64,000 nt of DNA from Zingiber officinale (taxonomy: Eukaryota; Streptophyta; Magnoliopsida; Zingiberales; Zingiberaceae): NCBI RefSeq assembly GCF_018446385.1, contig NW_024589857.1:62001-126000 (forward strand), in the 5' to 3' direction. A model generated the notes under the pieces. That model saw only the letters and a program-made list of their open reading frames with translations. It ran no database searches and had not been told where the DNA came from. Shown piece after piece: positions 25,442 through 36,792 of the stretch. Both the position numbers and the translations under genes were made by a program. Each line of letters begins with the position of its first letter. Positions within the stretch are counted from its first letter, which is position 1.

Positions 25442-26670
25442 TTACGTTGAAGGCTGCGATGAAAATCGCACGGCTTTTTTTTGTCGCAGGAATGCCACGA
25501 CCTCCGTCATCGACGGCCGGAGCGCAGGGTTTTCGGCGAGGCACATCGCCGCGACCGCCACCGCTGCCGCCGCCTCTCCAGCGTCGTACTCCCCTCCCAG
25601 CCTCGCGTCCACCTCTTCCGCTGCCTTCCTCCCTGGCTCCCGAAGCAGCGTTCCCATCGCCGCCGTCAGCCGCACCTCCCTCTCCGCGTCGAACGCCTCC
25701 GCCCCCGTGACCAACTCCAGCAGCAGTACCCCGAAGCTGTACACGTCGCTCTTCTTCGACACCATCCCCGTCCGCAGGTAGTGCGGGTCGACGTACCCCG
25801 GCGATCCCACAGCCATCGCGCGCCGCGGCTCCGCCACCGCCGCCGAGAACCCCGCTCTCGCCGACCCGAAGTCGCAGAGCTTCGCCCCCGTGGAACCGCC
25901 GAGGAGCACGTTCGCAGCCTTCACGTCGCCGTGCACCACAGGGGGGTCGCACCCCTCGTGGAGGTACTCCAGCGCCCGCGCCACTTGGAGCGCCGCCTCC
26001 ATCCGTCGCTCCCACGGCAGAGCCGCGCCCCTCTCGTGGAGCTGCTCGTGGAGGCTGCCTTCGGGTACGTACTCGAACACCAAAACCCCCTGTTCCTCTG
26101 CATAAACAGGTCAAGGTTTGATCGGGATCGGGAGAGACGAACGACGAAGGCGATGACGAGTCACGATTACGAACCGCGGTCGTCGCAGTAGCCGAGGAGG
26201 CGGACGACGTTGGCGTGGCGGAGGGGGCGGAGGACGTCGAGCTCCCGGCGGAAGGCGCGGCGGAGGCGCTCGCTGGGACGGTTGAGCTTGACGGCGGCGA
26301 AGGAGGAATCCGGGAGGCGGCCGAGGTAGACGATGCTGGAGCCTCCCTCGCCGATCACAGCGGAAGGAGCGAACCTCGCCGTCAGGGATTCGACCTCGGG
26401 CCACCGGAACCGCCGGAGCGCGGCTGCTCCCTTCTCCGGGTCGCCTCCAATGCAGGCCTGGGCCGGGCCGAGTTCCGAGTCGACCTCGGCCCGGCACCGC
26501 CCGAGAAGTGCCATTTTGCACCTGCAGAACATCTTGAAGCAGACGATGGAAGCAGTGGCAACGGACGACACCACGGCGATGCTCGTAACAACGGCAATAT
26601 GCACCATTGTAACTAAGAAGAGGAGGAAGAAGACGATGCATATAAATAGGTAAGGAAAAACAAATTCCAT
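25442..26670 (-). CDS. Receptor-like protein kinase, non-RD (HGD loop), no ectodomain
   Basis: Two exons on the minus strand, 26670-26175 and 26097-25442, split by a 77-bp GT-AG intron, encode 383 residues. Residues about 5-46 are hydrophobic (one or two membrane segments or a signal anchor), and there is no extracellular domain. The kinase domain follows: glycine loop IGEGGSS (107-112), ATP-lysine K128 in AAVKL, alpha-C E143, catalytic loop HGDVKAANVLL (H221-G222-D223, N228), DFG at 241-243, and SDVYSFGVLLLELVTG. The usual HRD arginine is glycine, so this is a non-RD kinase; the same HGD loop is what I recall for the At1g33260/At4g10390-type receptor-like kinases. Serine/threonine specificity is expected. 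The gene is about 70 percent GC. It lies 271 bp downstream of the ALMT stop in the same orientation. Confidence 0.88.
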
Positions 26671-26866
26671 TTCGCTCCTTATACTTTTTCAATTTCCAAA
26701 CCCATCCTCCGTAGAGTTTGCCAACTTTTTCCAAATGTACTTCAAATTTTCTAATTCTAGTCACTTCACCCCTAGTATCAGAGGCTTTTGTACCAAGAAC
26801 TTTGTGCAGTACCACCAGTCAATCAAAGTTGACTTTTTTTGAATTCCTTAAACAAATTCAACGCCG

Positions 26867-26888
26867 CTCTCTCTCTCTCTCTCTCTCT
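26867..26888. repeat. (CT)11 microsatellite between the kinase and ALMT genes
   Basis: An uninterrupted CT run. Read on the minus strand it is a GA tract about 200 bp upstream of the kinase start codon, a common feature of plant core promoters and 5' leaders. Confidence 0.9.
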
Positions 26889-26941
26889 TTTTATTTATTT
26901 TATCTTTGTTTATTTATTTATTTATTTGAGGATGTTGTTGT

Positions 26942-28630
26942 CTAGACCTCTTGACGTTGAGGCGTCGCTGACTCTTCCTGGGGGGCGACAGAGGCGAACG
27001 CCGCCTTCTTCCGGTCGAACCTCGCGAGAGCCGCCAGTGCACCGACGGCCTCGACGACGCCCTCCACCCGCTCGGAGACTTCGGCCAGCAAGCAAGCCGC
27101 CGTGATGATCGGCATGCCTTCCATCAGCGACACGGTCACTCTCTGCGTCTCACCACCGCCGCCGTCGGCCGTCGTTTCCTCCTCTCCTCCCGCACTCATC
27201 AGTTGCTCAGGGAGCGATCTGAGAGAAGCTTGCAGCTCCTGCGCTCCTCTCTTCATCTCCGTCACCAAGCACGGAATGCTCCGGGACTCCTCCATCGACC
27301 TGATGGATCTCGCCAGCTCCTTCAACACCTTGGACGAGTCCGAGCTCAGCTTCACGCAGACTCCACGCAGGTGGCTCTTCATCTTCTCCGACGCCTGCTC
27401 AGTAACAGACCAAATTTATAAAACTGTTGGAGATCGTCGGCGTTAGCCCTTAACGAGTCGATCGATCTTAATTACCTTAATCTCCGAGGCGACACAGCCG
27501 TTGAGGGCCTCCATGCAGTAGGCGCAATACCTCATGGCGGCTGCCACCTTAAGGTACTGGCTCCATGGATGCCTGAACCTAAACCGGCCGTGCGGCGGCT
27601 CCCATTTCGCCAAATTGGCCTGAGAATCCTCCGACGCTTTCGAGTTGAGGACGCACTTGTAGCCCGGTGACTTCGCAGAGGGCAGCTGCTTTCCTTGCTC
27701 CTCCATGAAGCACTCCTCCGCCAGGCCTTCTAGCGAATCCGCAAGCTTCTCCATGTTGCCGGAGACGAGGAGATGGAGCTCTTGGCCAGCCCAAACCGGG
27801 CAGATGAAGACGCAGACGAGGAGGCAGATGCCGACGCCGATGACAATGGTGTACGCGCGCTGCTGCGCGAGATGGAGGAGCCGGTCCACCCGGTAGCCGG
27901 AGACAGCCACGAAGGTGAAGGTGAGGATGAAGATGGTGATGCCGTAGTCGAACCGGGCCTTTATCGCCGGCAGGAACCGAGAAAATGTGGCGGCGGAAGC
28001 TGAGAGATTCAACCAGACCGGAGCCGTCAGAAAAAATCATCAGTTAGTTTCGAGAACTAAAATTGGGAATGAGGATCGACGGATGCATCACCTAGGACGA
28101 ACACCGAGGCGCTTAAGATCACAGGCTCCGCCGTTTCCCCTGCTCTGCTCGCGATCCAGTGGACGCCAACGGCGAGGAGCCCGGCGGTGACCGTCGCCAT
28201 TGCTCTGTTAAATCCTTTGCACAAGCACCCACCTGCAATCATCCATTTTGGTCAATCGAACATCGAACATCGAACATCGAATCGAAGCTCAAAGAAACCG
28301 CCGCTCACCGACGGTGAATTCGAAGACCACCACGACAGTCATGACCGCCCACATCGCCCACCCTCCGACTCCATCGTAGAGCGGCCTCGTGTAGTAGAAC
28401 AACGACACCAAGGAGAGCGCAGCCCCCACTTTGACACCGTGCACCACTTTCCGGGGATCGTCGGCGCCGATCACCCAAGCTTTCCTCCCGAAGCCGGCGG
28501 CGGCCATCAGCCAAGCCCGCACCAGATCAGCCCAGCCATTAACGGGCCGAGGCTCGACGACAGCCGATGCACCTTCAGGCACCGTCACCCGCCATTCCAC
28601 ACCACCCTGCACTTCTTTCTCAGGAGCCAT
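26942..28630 (-). CDS. ALMT: Aluminium-activated malate transporter family protein (ALMT)
   Basis: ALMTs are plant anion channels of plasma or vacuolar membrane that move malate and other anions. Four minus-strand exons, 28630-28309, 28232-28092, 27999-27476 and 27394-26942, join in frame to 479 residues with GT-AG borders. The N-terminus ([10 protein letters not shown], then [20 protein letters not shown]) leads into about six hydrophobic segments between residues 65 and 220. The family hallmark [14 protein letters not shown] is followed by [22 protein letters not shown]. The C-terminal half is soluble and mostly helical. The start at 28630 is the first ATG in frame. The N-terminal pattern recalls ALMT10-type members, but subclade is uncertain. 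A TATA-like box lies about 150 bp upstream. No broken or missing part is seen. Confidence 0.93.
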
Positions 28631-28779
28631 TGTCGGCGAATCCCCGACGACCACCGGAGACAGACGCCGGACCCTATTCTTGAATATGGAAGGAGGAACG
28701 AGCTTGCAGACCGAGCAGTGGCTAATGAGCTCGGGAACGAACTCGATATCTTGCGAGGGAATTAAGGAGAGTCCACGGC

Positions 28780-28788
28780 TTATATAAG
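28780..28788 (-). promoter_or_regulatory. TATA box candidate for the ALMT gene
   Basis: CTTATATAAG read on the minus strand, about 150 bp upstream of the ATG at 28630, leaving room for a 5'UTR of about 120 bp. Confidence 0.55.
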
Positions 28789-28799
28789 CTTGCAGTAGG

Positions 28800-31700
28800 T
28801 CTTAGTGGAACGACCGACCTCTCACACGAATTCATCTTCTAAAAGGAAAAGATCTAACAGAGTTAGCAATCGCCAACTTTAGTCAAAAAAACAGAAGGAA
28901 AAAAGTCAACGGAGCACGATAGATTTTCTCCACGGATTACGATATTTTGGACGTGTACCTGTTTCTGTCACTTGTCCGTTTTGTTTATGATCCAACTGTT
29001 GTCGCAAGATCATGTCCGGTTCTCTTACGTCGTCCCTGATCAGAAAGTTTATGCAAATAGGGATTTATTTAATGGAGGGTTAAATTAGGTTAGATTAGGT
29101 TTAGGTCTTCTTTTGGTGAAAGTGGTTTGAGTATGGTCATGGCTAAGTGTTTCATAGTGTCCACGCAGCATGCCACTTCTTTTTAGAGTACCTATGGTGG
29201 CAAAGAAGGCCTGATGAACTAAATTTTATATCTCTTAATTTTTTTTAATCCTAGTGTTCGATTTTCGCCGATTAACTTTAGACGTAGATGACCTTCACTT
29301 TTGGTTCGTCTATTAGATAAATCCAAAATAACACTTATACACTCTTAGAGACCGATCGACTTCTAAAATATTCGTCCCAACCTAAGCGTTTTGTCATTGC
29401 ACATTCATTGGGATAAATTTTATATCCCCTAAATTTTATATCTAAACTTCACAAGATGCTTCTTTTAAGCTCCGACAAGAATGATAAGAGTGAGAAGGTT
29501 AAAATTTCAAATATGGATAGATGAACCAGACTATCTACCTCTAGAATTAGAATTAGTAAGTGAAATATAAACATCTGAATTATATATATATATATATATA
29601 ATTCAATATTGAATGCTCTTCTAAATTTCTTGAAACACTTAAAGGAACAATAAAGGACCTACGTTAAACTCTCAAATGGGTTAAATAGTCTCATAAATTG
29701 TTCGAATATTTAAACTAAATGCAACTAAGGGACATGATGAGATTCTTGATTAAATTTAGTCAATGCCATCATTTGTTCGCACAAAGTCCAATTTTAAACT
29801 TCTCCTTTAGAAAAAGGTAGGAAAGGAAAACACGTTTAGATATAGCAAAAGCTTGGATTCCCTTTTACATTGTGGTTGTACTTGTAATTCAAAGAACAAA
29901 ACAATGGATTTAACTAATAGGATAAGGAAGAAGCTTATAAACAAAGCTTATAGGAGCATTTTTATTTTATTTTATTTTGTGAAAACTTCTTTTGAGTCAT
30001 CAAATCTAAGCATAGTTAATTAATTTGTTAAGTAAACATTTATAAAGTTCTTCTTGTAGATCCTCTTCCCTTCAAATGAGGCACATAGTTATTGGATATC
30101 AGACTTCTAGACTATTCACTATAAGTATTTTCTAATTTATTTTAGTAGTCGGTGAAAAGATTTTATGAGGTTGAATCAATCGTCCCAGGTTCATTGTTAC
30201 CTGGTTCAACATTTTATGCTCCCAAAGCTAAGGTATAGCAGAAGAGCTCCAAGTTGTCACCTAAGTTTCCACGATTCGATCCTAGTTACGATACATATAT
30301 AGAGATTTTTCTTCTAAATGGGATGTGTAATTTTGGGATGTTGAGTTGTCCACCATGAGTACTTCTTATTTCATTCTAATGGTTGATAAAAATTTTCTAT
30401 GAGACCAAATCGATAGTCCCAAATTTGATTTTTTTTCCTAGATAGATCCTCTCCATATAAACTTTGTTATATATATGAAATTTTAAAAAAAGACTAGGTT
30501 TAACTAAGTCTACCAGAAATGTAATGCTTGACAGCTTGATTGATAAGAGCAAGTGCATACCAAGTCATGATAAAAAAAAATCATGATACCTTAAAGATTA
30601 TTGTGGAGTGTAAAGTTGCACTACTCTTGACCTAATTTACTCACCTTTTTTTCAAAAAAAAAAAATATTATGATCAAAGACACCAAACAACTGCCCTTTA
30701 TCATGATATTAAAATGTTTTTTGCTCTAAATTTTAGACTAGAATACTTAAAATCACACTGTTCATCTAAACTGATTTTATTGTCTTAATTATTTTTGTAT
30801 GGCATTACATAGATATTATAAGTCGAGATGAATATGAATGATGTGTGTTTACTCAGAGTAAGAGTGTATTATCCTCACTTTTTTCTTCTTTGTAAATTGT
30901 AATTAGGCCAGCACTAAGTGTGTGTTTACTATATTTAAAACTGTTGCTGTCTCCCATGAGAGACGAGAGGCGAGCACATGCAATTGAAAGGTATGCCACT
31001 GAAAACAAATGTTGAATCAAGAATTATCGAATTGGGTATCCATCGAACGTATAGGAAACGCTTACGATGAACAATCCAAATATTCAACATCATTTAGAGA
31101 AAAAAATTCTTATAAATATATCGTAGCTAAAAATCAAACTATGAATATCCATGTGACAATTTAACGTTCTTTTACTACACCATAACATATAAAAGTAGGT
31201 AAAAGGCGTGCGCACTATGGTGGCTGGGTTGGTGGTGCATGAGAATATATATGTATAATATATATTTATAATGGCCAGCACTTATCTTAGGGTTGGTGAA
31301 TGTTCTTAAAGTTCAAAGTTCACTTTACTTGAGAACCCAACTTAGCTATCATCGACACAATTAGTAGGCAAGTCATCAGCATCCACTCGAGAATATGACA
31401 ACCCTAACTCAAAGGAAAGTGATAGAAAGGAGGTTCCAGAGTTAGAGATCAATTAGTAGTGTTTTCTTTGTTATGAGTTACGGATGTTCAAATTTAGTTT
31501 AGTTTCTGTTTTTATGAGTCTGACCTTATAAATTTGATTTGGATTTGATTTGTTTAAATGTAATTGAACTTTCAATTTAAATTTGTAGATAAGTTTCTTG
31601 TTTTTTCTTTATAAGTTAGATAAGAATTTTATTGATGAAGATAGTTCATAAATTTTGATTGTGAATATTATTTTTTTTTATAAATATTAACAAATTGAAC

Positions 31701-32310
31701 ACACTTGTTCATTGATCTTATGTATATTATATGTTGGACGAATACAAATAAATATTTATGAAATTGAACAATAAATTTACTCATCAATTTAAAATTTTAT
31801 TTACGACCCTGATGCATCAGAATGTTTCCTTGTTCAAGGAGAGAATGAGAGGAAGAAGATAGAAGTGTGAGCCCAAAGGATTACAGTGAGAAGAGCTTTA
31901 GTTAAGTGCTTCACTAGTCAACAATGGTGGCTAAGTGGAATGTTATGTTGGCATTTGTGGTGTCTTGTAAAAGATGGACTTGGTGGAGGGATCATGCTTC
32001 TTCTTGTCACACAAACTTTAGATGTAACACACACATGAGCAAGGGCAGAGACAGAGATGTTAGTCTATTTGAGCTTTAGCTTATATATAAATCTCATTGG
32101 CATTTGGATTAGTGGAGAATCATATAAAAAAAATCTGATTGTGATTTGGATTTTAAAATTGCAAATATTATAATAATGGCAATTTATATTCTGCTATAAA
32201 ATTCCTAGAATAGTTTAGTTTTCAGATTTAATTTAGTTTCCAAATTTTAACACTTGATTCTTTATATAATTCTTCAATTCAATGGAAAGATATGAGAAAA
32301 TTTTCCATCA
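28800..32310. other. AT-rich intergenic DNA leading into an LTR remnant
   Basis: No coding sequence recognised. There is a (TA) run at about 29580-29601. A moderately GC stretch at 30225-30480 contains GATTCGATCC, a good Pol III B-box match, but no ends. The last few hundred bases before 32310 (TATA-like TTATATATAAATC at 32081-32093) are probably the 5' LTR of the copia fragment that follows; its left border cannot be fixed without a second copy. Confidence 0.45.
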
Positions 32311-32326
32311 ATTTATTTATCTTTGA

Positions 32327-33048
32327 TGGTATCAGAATCATCCTACTCCTTTTCCTAACAAAACACTAATTCTTCTCTCTCTTCTTCCTATGGCCAGTGA
32401 TTAAACTCAGGTGACCATCCATAATTTTGCCAATCTGGCCTGGAAGTTACATGTTGAAGCTATCCTCATTGGATACCATCTCTTCAAATTGCTTTAAAGC
32501 TCCCACTAGTGTCCACCACCCACCATTCATGTGAATGACGTTGGCATGCCAAATCCAGATTTCGTTCCATGGATTCGACAGGACAAGCTTCTTTTTGGTG
32601 CTTTTGTTGACTCTATCTTTTCTTCTCCAATTCCTCTCATTCAATTCAACAAGCAGCTACCTCTCGTGATGCTTGGACTATTCTTACTAATACTTATGCT
32701 CATCCGTCTCATGGCCACATTAAGCAAGTCAAGGATCAGCTCAAATGAGGTGTTGAAGGTTCATAATCAATTTCAGAATATATGCAATTTATTAATTAAA
32801 TGTCGTTCTGATGAGCTTGCTACCCTTAGTAAACCAATGGATCATGAGGAACTAATTGAAATAATTCTTGCTGGCTTGGACGACGATTACAAAGCTATTG
32901 TTGACATCATCGAAAGTCGAGACACACCAATTTCCTTTAATAAATTACATGAAAAGTTGATTAATTGGGAATTGTCCCTACGCCATTCTCAGTCCTCGGC
33001 CTCTCCTTTCTTACCGCAGCCAATATAGCAACTGGTCGACCTCGATCT
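32327..33048 (+). mobile_element. Ty1/copia fragment: primer site and gag part
   Basis: A primer-site-like TGGTATCAGAA at 32327-32337 follows a probable LTR end (CCATCA, 32310). Gag sequence follows (NFANLAWKLHVEAILIG type start, later ELIEIILAGLDDDYKAIVD and HEKLINWELSLRH, the UBN2-type gag signature). It is interrupted at GATCT (33044-33048) by the SIRE-like element and resumes at 40360. It is old and broken, and its 3' half is missing from this window. Confidence 0.8.
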
Positions 33049-33718
33049 TATTAGGATCGATGATCACGGCTAGAGAGGGGGATGTGAATAGCCGACTCCA
33101 AATTGCTCGTTTCTTCCTACGATTAGGGTTAGCGCAGCGGAAATAACTAAATAGAAACACAAAAAGGAAAGATCAAACCTCAAACTCGAACTCGACGATG
33201 TAACGAGGTTCGGAGATGAAACTTCTACTCCTCGGTGTGTCCGTAAGGTGGACGAAGCCTATCAATCCGTCGGTGGATGAGTCCTCGGAAAATCGACTAA
33301 TAAGAACTCCTTCTGGGTGGAGAAACCTCACCACAAACTCTTACAACAGCAAGATCAGAGTACAAGTACAAGAAACACAGCAAGATACAAATATAAAGAT
33401 GAATGTAACAACTCTTGCTTGCCTTCTCGTCGTCGACTAAAATCTGTAGATGAAGCACCAACTTCACAGAATCACAGCAGCAGCTGAAACCAGTCGAGGA
33501 AGCTCATGCGAAGCTTCGGAGCTCAGCAAAGCTCAAGAGCACAGCTTTCAGAAGAACAGCAGCTCAGTTCCGAGGAGGAAGAAGAAGTAAGAAGTAGTAG
33601 CCCTCGATCTCCTTTTATAACCTCTGATATCCTGAGCCAACCTGCGAACCTGCAAGCAAAAAGGCCAGAACACAGAAGCCCGAAATAACCTAGCCGTTGA
33701 GTCACAACGGCTAGGGCT

Positions 33719-33966
33719 AGACCGATCAGGCATCACCCTGATCGGTCTGGGACTGATCTGATTGGTCGTGGGGACCGATCAGGCTCTATGCTGATCGGTC
33801 CCCAGACCGATCAGAACGCTTTCACAAAGAGTTGCCCAACTCTTTGTGCGTACCCTGATCGGTCCCGGGGACCGATCAGACTTCCTGCTGATCGGTCCCC
33901 AGACCGATCAGTAAGCTCACAGAGGCACACTGATCGCTTTCTGATCGGTCTCCAGACCGATCCAGG
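33719..33966. repeat. Array of GATCGGTC/GACCGATC dyads in the LTR
   Basis: About five inverted pairs of the type CTGATCGGTCCCCAGACCGATCAG recur here, with short spacers of 2-20 bases inside each pair (key bases: GATCGGTC, spacer, GACCGATC). Related single dyads lie at 35608-35692 in the element interior and, eroded, at 38985-39185 in the right LTR. Each pair could form a hairpin of 8-11 base pairs. Confidence 0.85.
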
Positions 33967-34207
33967 TCTTGGTTTTTGCCCAAACCAAGTCCAAACCAAT
34001 ATCCGATTAACCTTGACCTCTTGGTACATCATGCTTAGCATCCGATCACTCCCTTGACCTGCTAAGACTCCCCACCAAGTGTCCGGTCAATCCCTTTGAC
34101 CCACTTGAACTTTTCTCTTCGTGTCAAGTATCCGGTCACTCCCTTGACCTACTTGACCTTCTCAACACTAGATGTCCGATCACCCTTGATCCATCTGGAT
34201 TTTTCCT

Positions 34208-34965
34208 TGCCCGGCTTCACTCACCAGGACTTTCACCTAGCTTCACTCACTAGGGTTTTCACCTGGCTTCACTCACCAGGATTTCCAATCTGCCCGGCTT
34301 CACTCACCAGGACTTTCACCAACTGCCTGGCTTCACTCACCAGGACTTTCACTTTCACCTAGCTTCACTCACTAGGGTTTTCACCTGGCTTCACTCACCA
34401 GGATTTTCAATCTGCCCGGCTTCACTCACCAGGACTTTCCAACTGCCTGGCTTCACTCACCAGGACTTTCCCACTGCCTGGCTTCACTCACCAGGACTTT
34501 CCACATCCGGTCCAGAGAACGAGCTACCGAGCCCTTTCTGACCACAGTTCGGAGAACGAGCTACCGAGCCCTCTCCGACTTCCATCCGGTCCAGAGAACG
34601 AGCTCCCGAGCCCTCTCCGACTTCCATCCGGTCCAGAGAACGAGCTCCCGAGCCCTCTCTGACTACAGTCCGGAGAACGAGCTACCTAGCCCTCTCCGAC
34701 TTCCCATGTGCCAAGCTTCCATACTTGGACTTCTCCGTGCCAAGTCTCCATACTTGGACTTTTCCCCCATGCCAAACTCCCTGCTTGGACTTTTCCGAGT
34801 CAGGTCAACTCACCTCGGGTCAACCAGGTCAACCTTGACCACGGATTGCCAAGCTCTCCATACTTGGACTTTTCCCCCATGCCAAACTCACTGCTTGGAC
34901 TTTTCTCATGCCAAGCTCCCTGCTTGGACTTTTCCCGTGCCAAGCTCCCTGCTTGGACTTTTCCG
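34208..34965. repeat. Three successive short tandem-repeat blocks in the left LTR
   Basis: Block one (34208-34502) repeats GGCTTCACTCACCAGGACTT and its CTAGCTTCACTCACTAGGG variant about nine times. Block two (34505-34703) repeats GAGAACGAGCTACCGAGCCC with a CCGGTCCA lead, five times. Block three (34706-34965) repeats GCCAAGCTCCCTGCTTGGAC, itself a dyad (CCAAG...CTTGG), about eight times. Counterparts in the right LTR lie at 39430-39662, 39665-39822 and 39824-40140 with other copy numbers. The open frames across these blocks are repeat artefacts. Confidence 0.85.
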
Positions 34966-35183
34966 AGTCAGGTCAACTCACCTCGGGTCAACCAGGTCAA
35001 CCTTGACCACGGATTGCACCCACAATCTCCCAAGCTTGTATCCTCGTCAAACATCAAGATACAACTTTTCTGTTCACGTCAAACATTGTCAAACATAACT
35101 CGTCAAACATCAAAATACAACTCGAGTCAAGTCAACTCGAGTCTGGTCAACCAGGTCAACCTTGACCTAAGGTTGCACCAACA

Positions 35184-36792
35184 ATCTCCCCCTTTTTGAT
35201 GTTTGACAAAACCCATAATCAAGTTAGGTTAACCCGATAACCTAACTTAGGTTTTCCAATGTTCTTCCCTGAACATTCTCTATTCTCCTCAAACCTACTC
35301 TCCCCCTTTTTGACACACATCAAAAAGAGTGAATCAAGGTCAAGAGTTTCTTCCTAATGAAAGTCTCATACCTTTCATTGAAACTCTTAATTTCCCCCTT
35401 GATACTAAGGTCAACAATTAACTTAGTGATAATCCCATATCACTCAAGTCTTTAGGAGTAAAAACTCCCCCTTGACTAATAGGTAAAACTCCCCCTTGAC
35501 CATTGCACCAACAATGTCTTGGAGAGTTTCAACCCTTTAGAAATCCAAAACAGCAACTTCATTGCTGAAATTTCAGAAATTTCAGACAGCACAGTCGAAA
35601 CTGGCACGCCCTGATCGGTCACCAGACCGATCAGGTCCTTCTGGATCGGTCCAGTGACCGATCCACACAGACTCCCTTCTGATCGGTCCACAACCTCTGA
35701 TATCAGTTCTGAATTTTCTTCCGAAATTCAGAAACCTCTAGAAAATCACAGAAAATTTCAAAAATTGTAAGATTTTGAGGATACACTCCTCATAACATAT
35801 ACTATCATGGAAAAATAGTTTTCTATGAAAATAAGTTCCATTTTCAAATCTTGATACAAAGTTCAAAAGTCTTTGAAATAGCTCAAAGTTAACTCATCTT
35901 TGTATCACTTTGCTCAATGATGAATGCTATCACTAGAAAAGCTACATCAAGGTTTTTCAAATCGATTTTGAAATGATTTTAAACCATTTAATTTAGGACC
36001 ACAATCTTTGGGCTAAATGTACATGACTTGTACATAAGCTTTCCCTATGATCCCCAATTTCGAATTAGGCTCATCTAGGTACAAGAACTATGCACCTTGA
36101 TCCTAACTCATCATCCTAATATCTCACACACATCTAAGGTGTATCAAACACATCCAAGTAAATTTTGATGTGAGATATGGGTTTAGGTTATCTTAGGCTA
36201 AGGTCTCATGCATTTTCTAAACATCAATTTGATCTCCATATCAAATTGTGTTTTTTAACCTTAAATCAATTTCATTGATTATAAATGCAAGAGATGATGA
36301 CATGACATAAAATAGTATCATAAATGGAACATGTGCCAATGTCATGGCATAAAGTGTGAAACTCTAACTAAGGCATGACATATAAATAACCTAAGTATTA
36401 TCATGACATTTCAAATGATCATAAAATAAATATGATGTCATGACATGGAATATGGCAAACAATATATGGCAAATAACATGTAAAGGTATAGAAATACCTA
36501 ATTCTAGCCTTAGTTGCCATTTTTGATAATTTTGATCATTTTGCCATAAATTCTATATTCCTAAGTGTAATAGACCTAAAATCAAATACAAAAGATTTTT
36601 AGATCACTATGTGCCAATTAGATTGACTCTAGACAACTCCTCAAATTTGATTGGCACATTCTAATCACCTTAGGAATAATTCTTAATTTCATTTTCAAGG
36701 CTTGATTATACCTTGAAAAATCCTAACGTGCCACCTTTTGCCATGATTAGGTTAACTACCTATTCAAGTAAGGTTGGCACACCCTAACTAAT
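35184..36792 (-). other. Non-coding interior of the SIRE-like element
   Basis: AT-rich sequence between the purine tract and gag with CCCCCTTTTTGA-like pyrimidine tracts repeated at 35190-35500 and one GATCGGTC dyad cluster at 35608-35692. It lies where pol would be expected, but no pol domain is recognisable on either strand. Confidence 0.7.

Larger units (their letters stand above)
33049..35183 (-). repeat. 3' LTR (left) of the SIRE-like element
   Basis: 2135 bp. The right copy at 38328-40359 shares the start (TTAGGATCGATGATC) and the end (GGTTGCACCAACA). Inside, in plus-strand order, come a unique 5' part, a GATCGGTC dyad array, blocks of short tandem repeats, and a final segment dense in TTGACC/GGTCAA. 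Confidence 0.93.

Noticed and set aside
25481-26191. Long plus-strand frames opposite the kinase gene
   Set aside because: They arise from GC-rich antisense codon structure; the minus strand encodes an unmistakable kinase.
28187-28787. Plus-strand frames opposite the first ALMT exons
   Set aside because: Shadow of the ALMT exons; Arg/His/Pro-rich composition with no domain.
33719-34502. CRISPR-like regular repeats
   Set aside because: Plant nuclear DNA; the units are adjacent dyads and simple tandem repeats without unique spacers of constant length.
34706-35199. Repetitive frames with LPAWTFP-like units
   Set aside because: Produced by translation of the CCAAGCTCCCTGCTTGGAC tandem block in the LTR, present in several frames at once.
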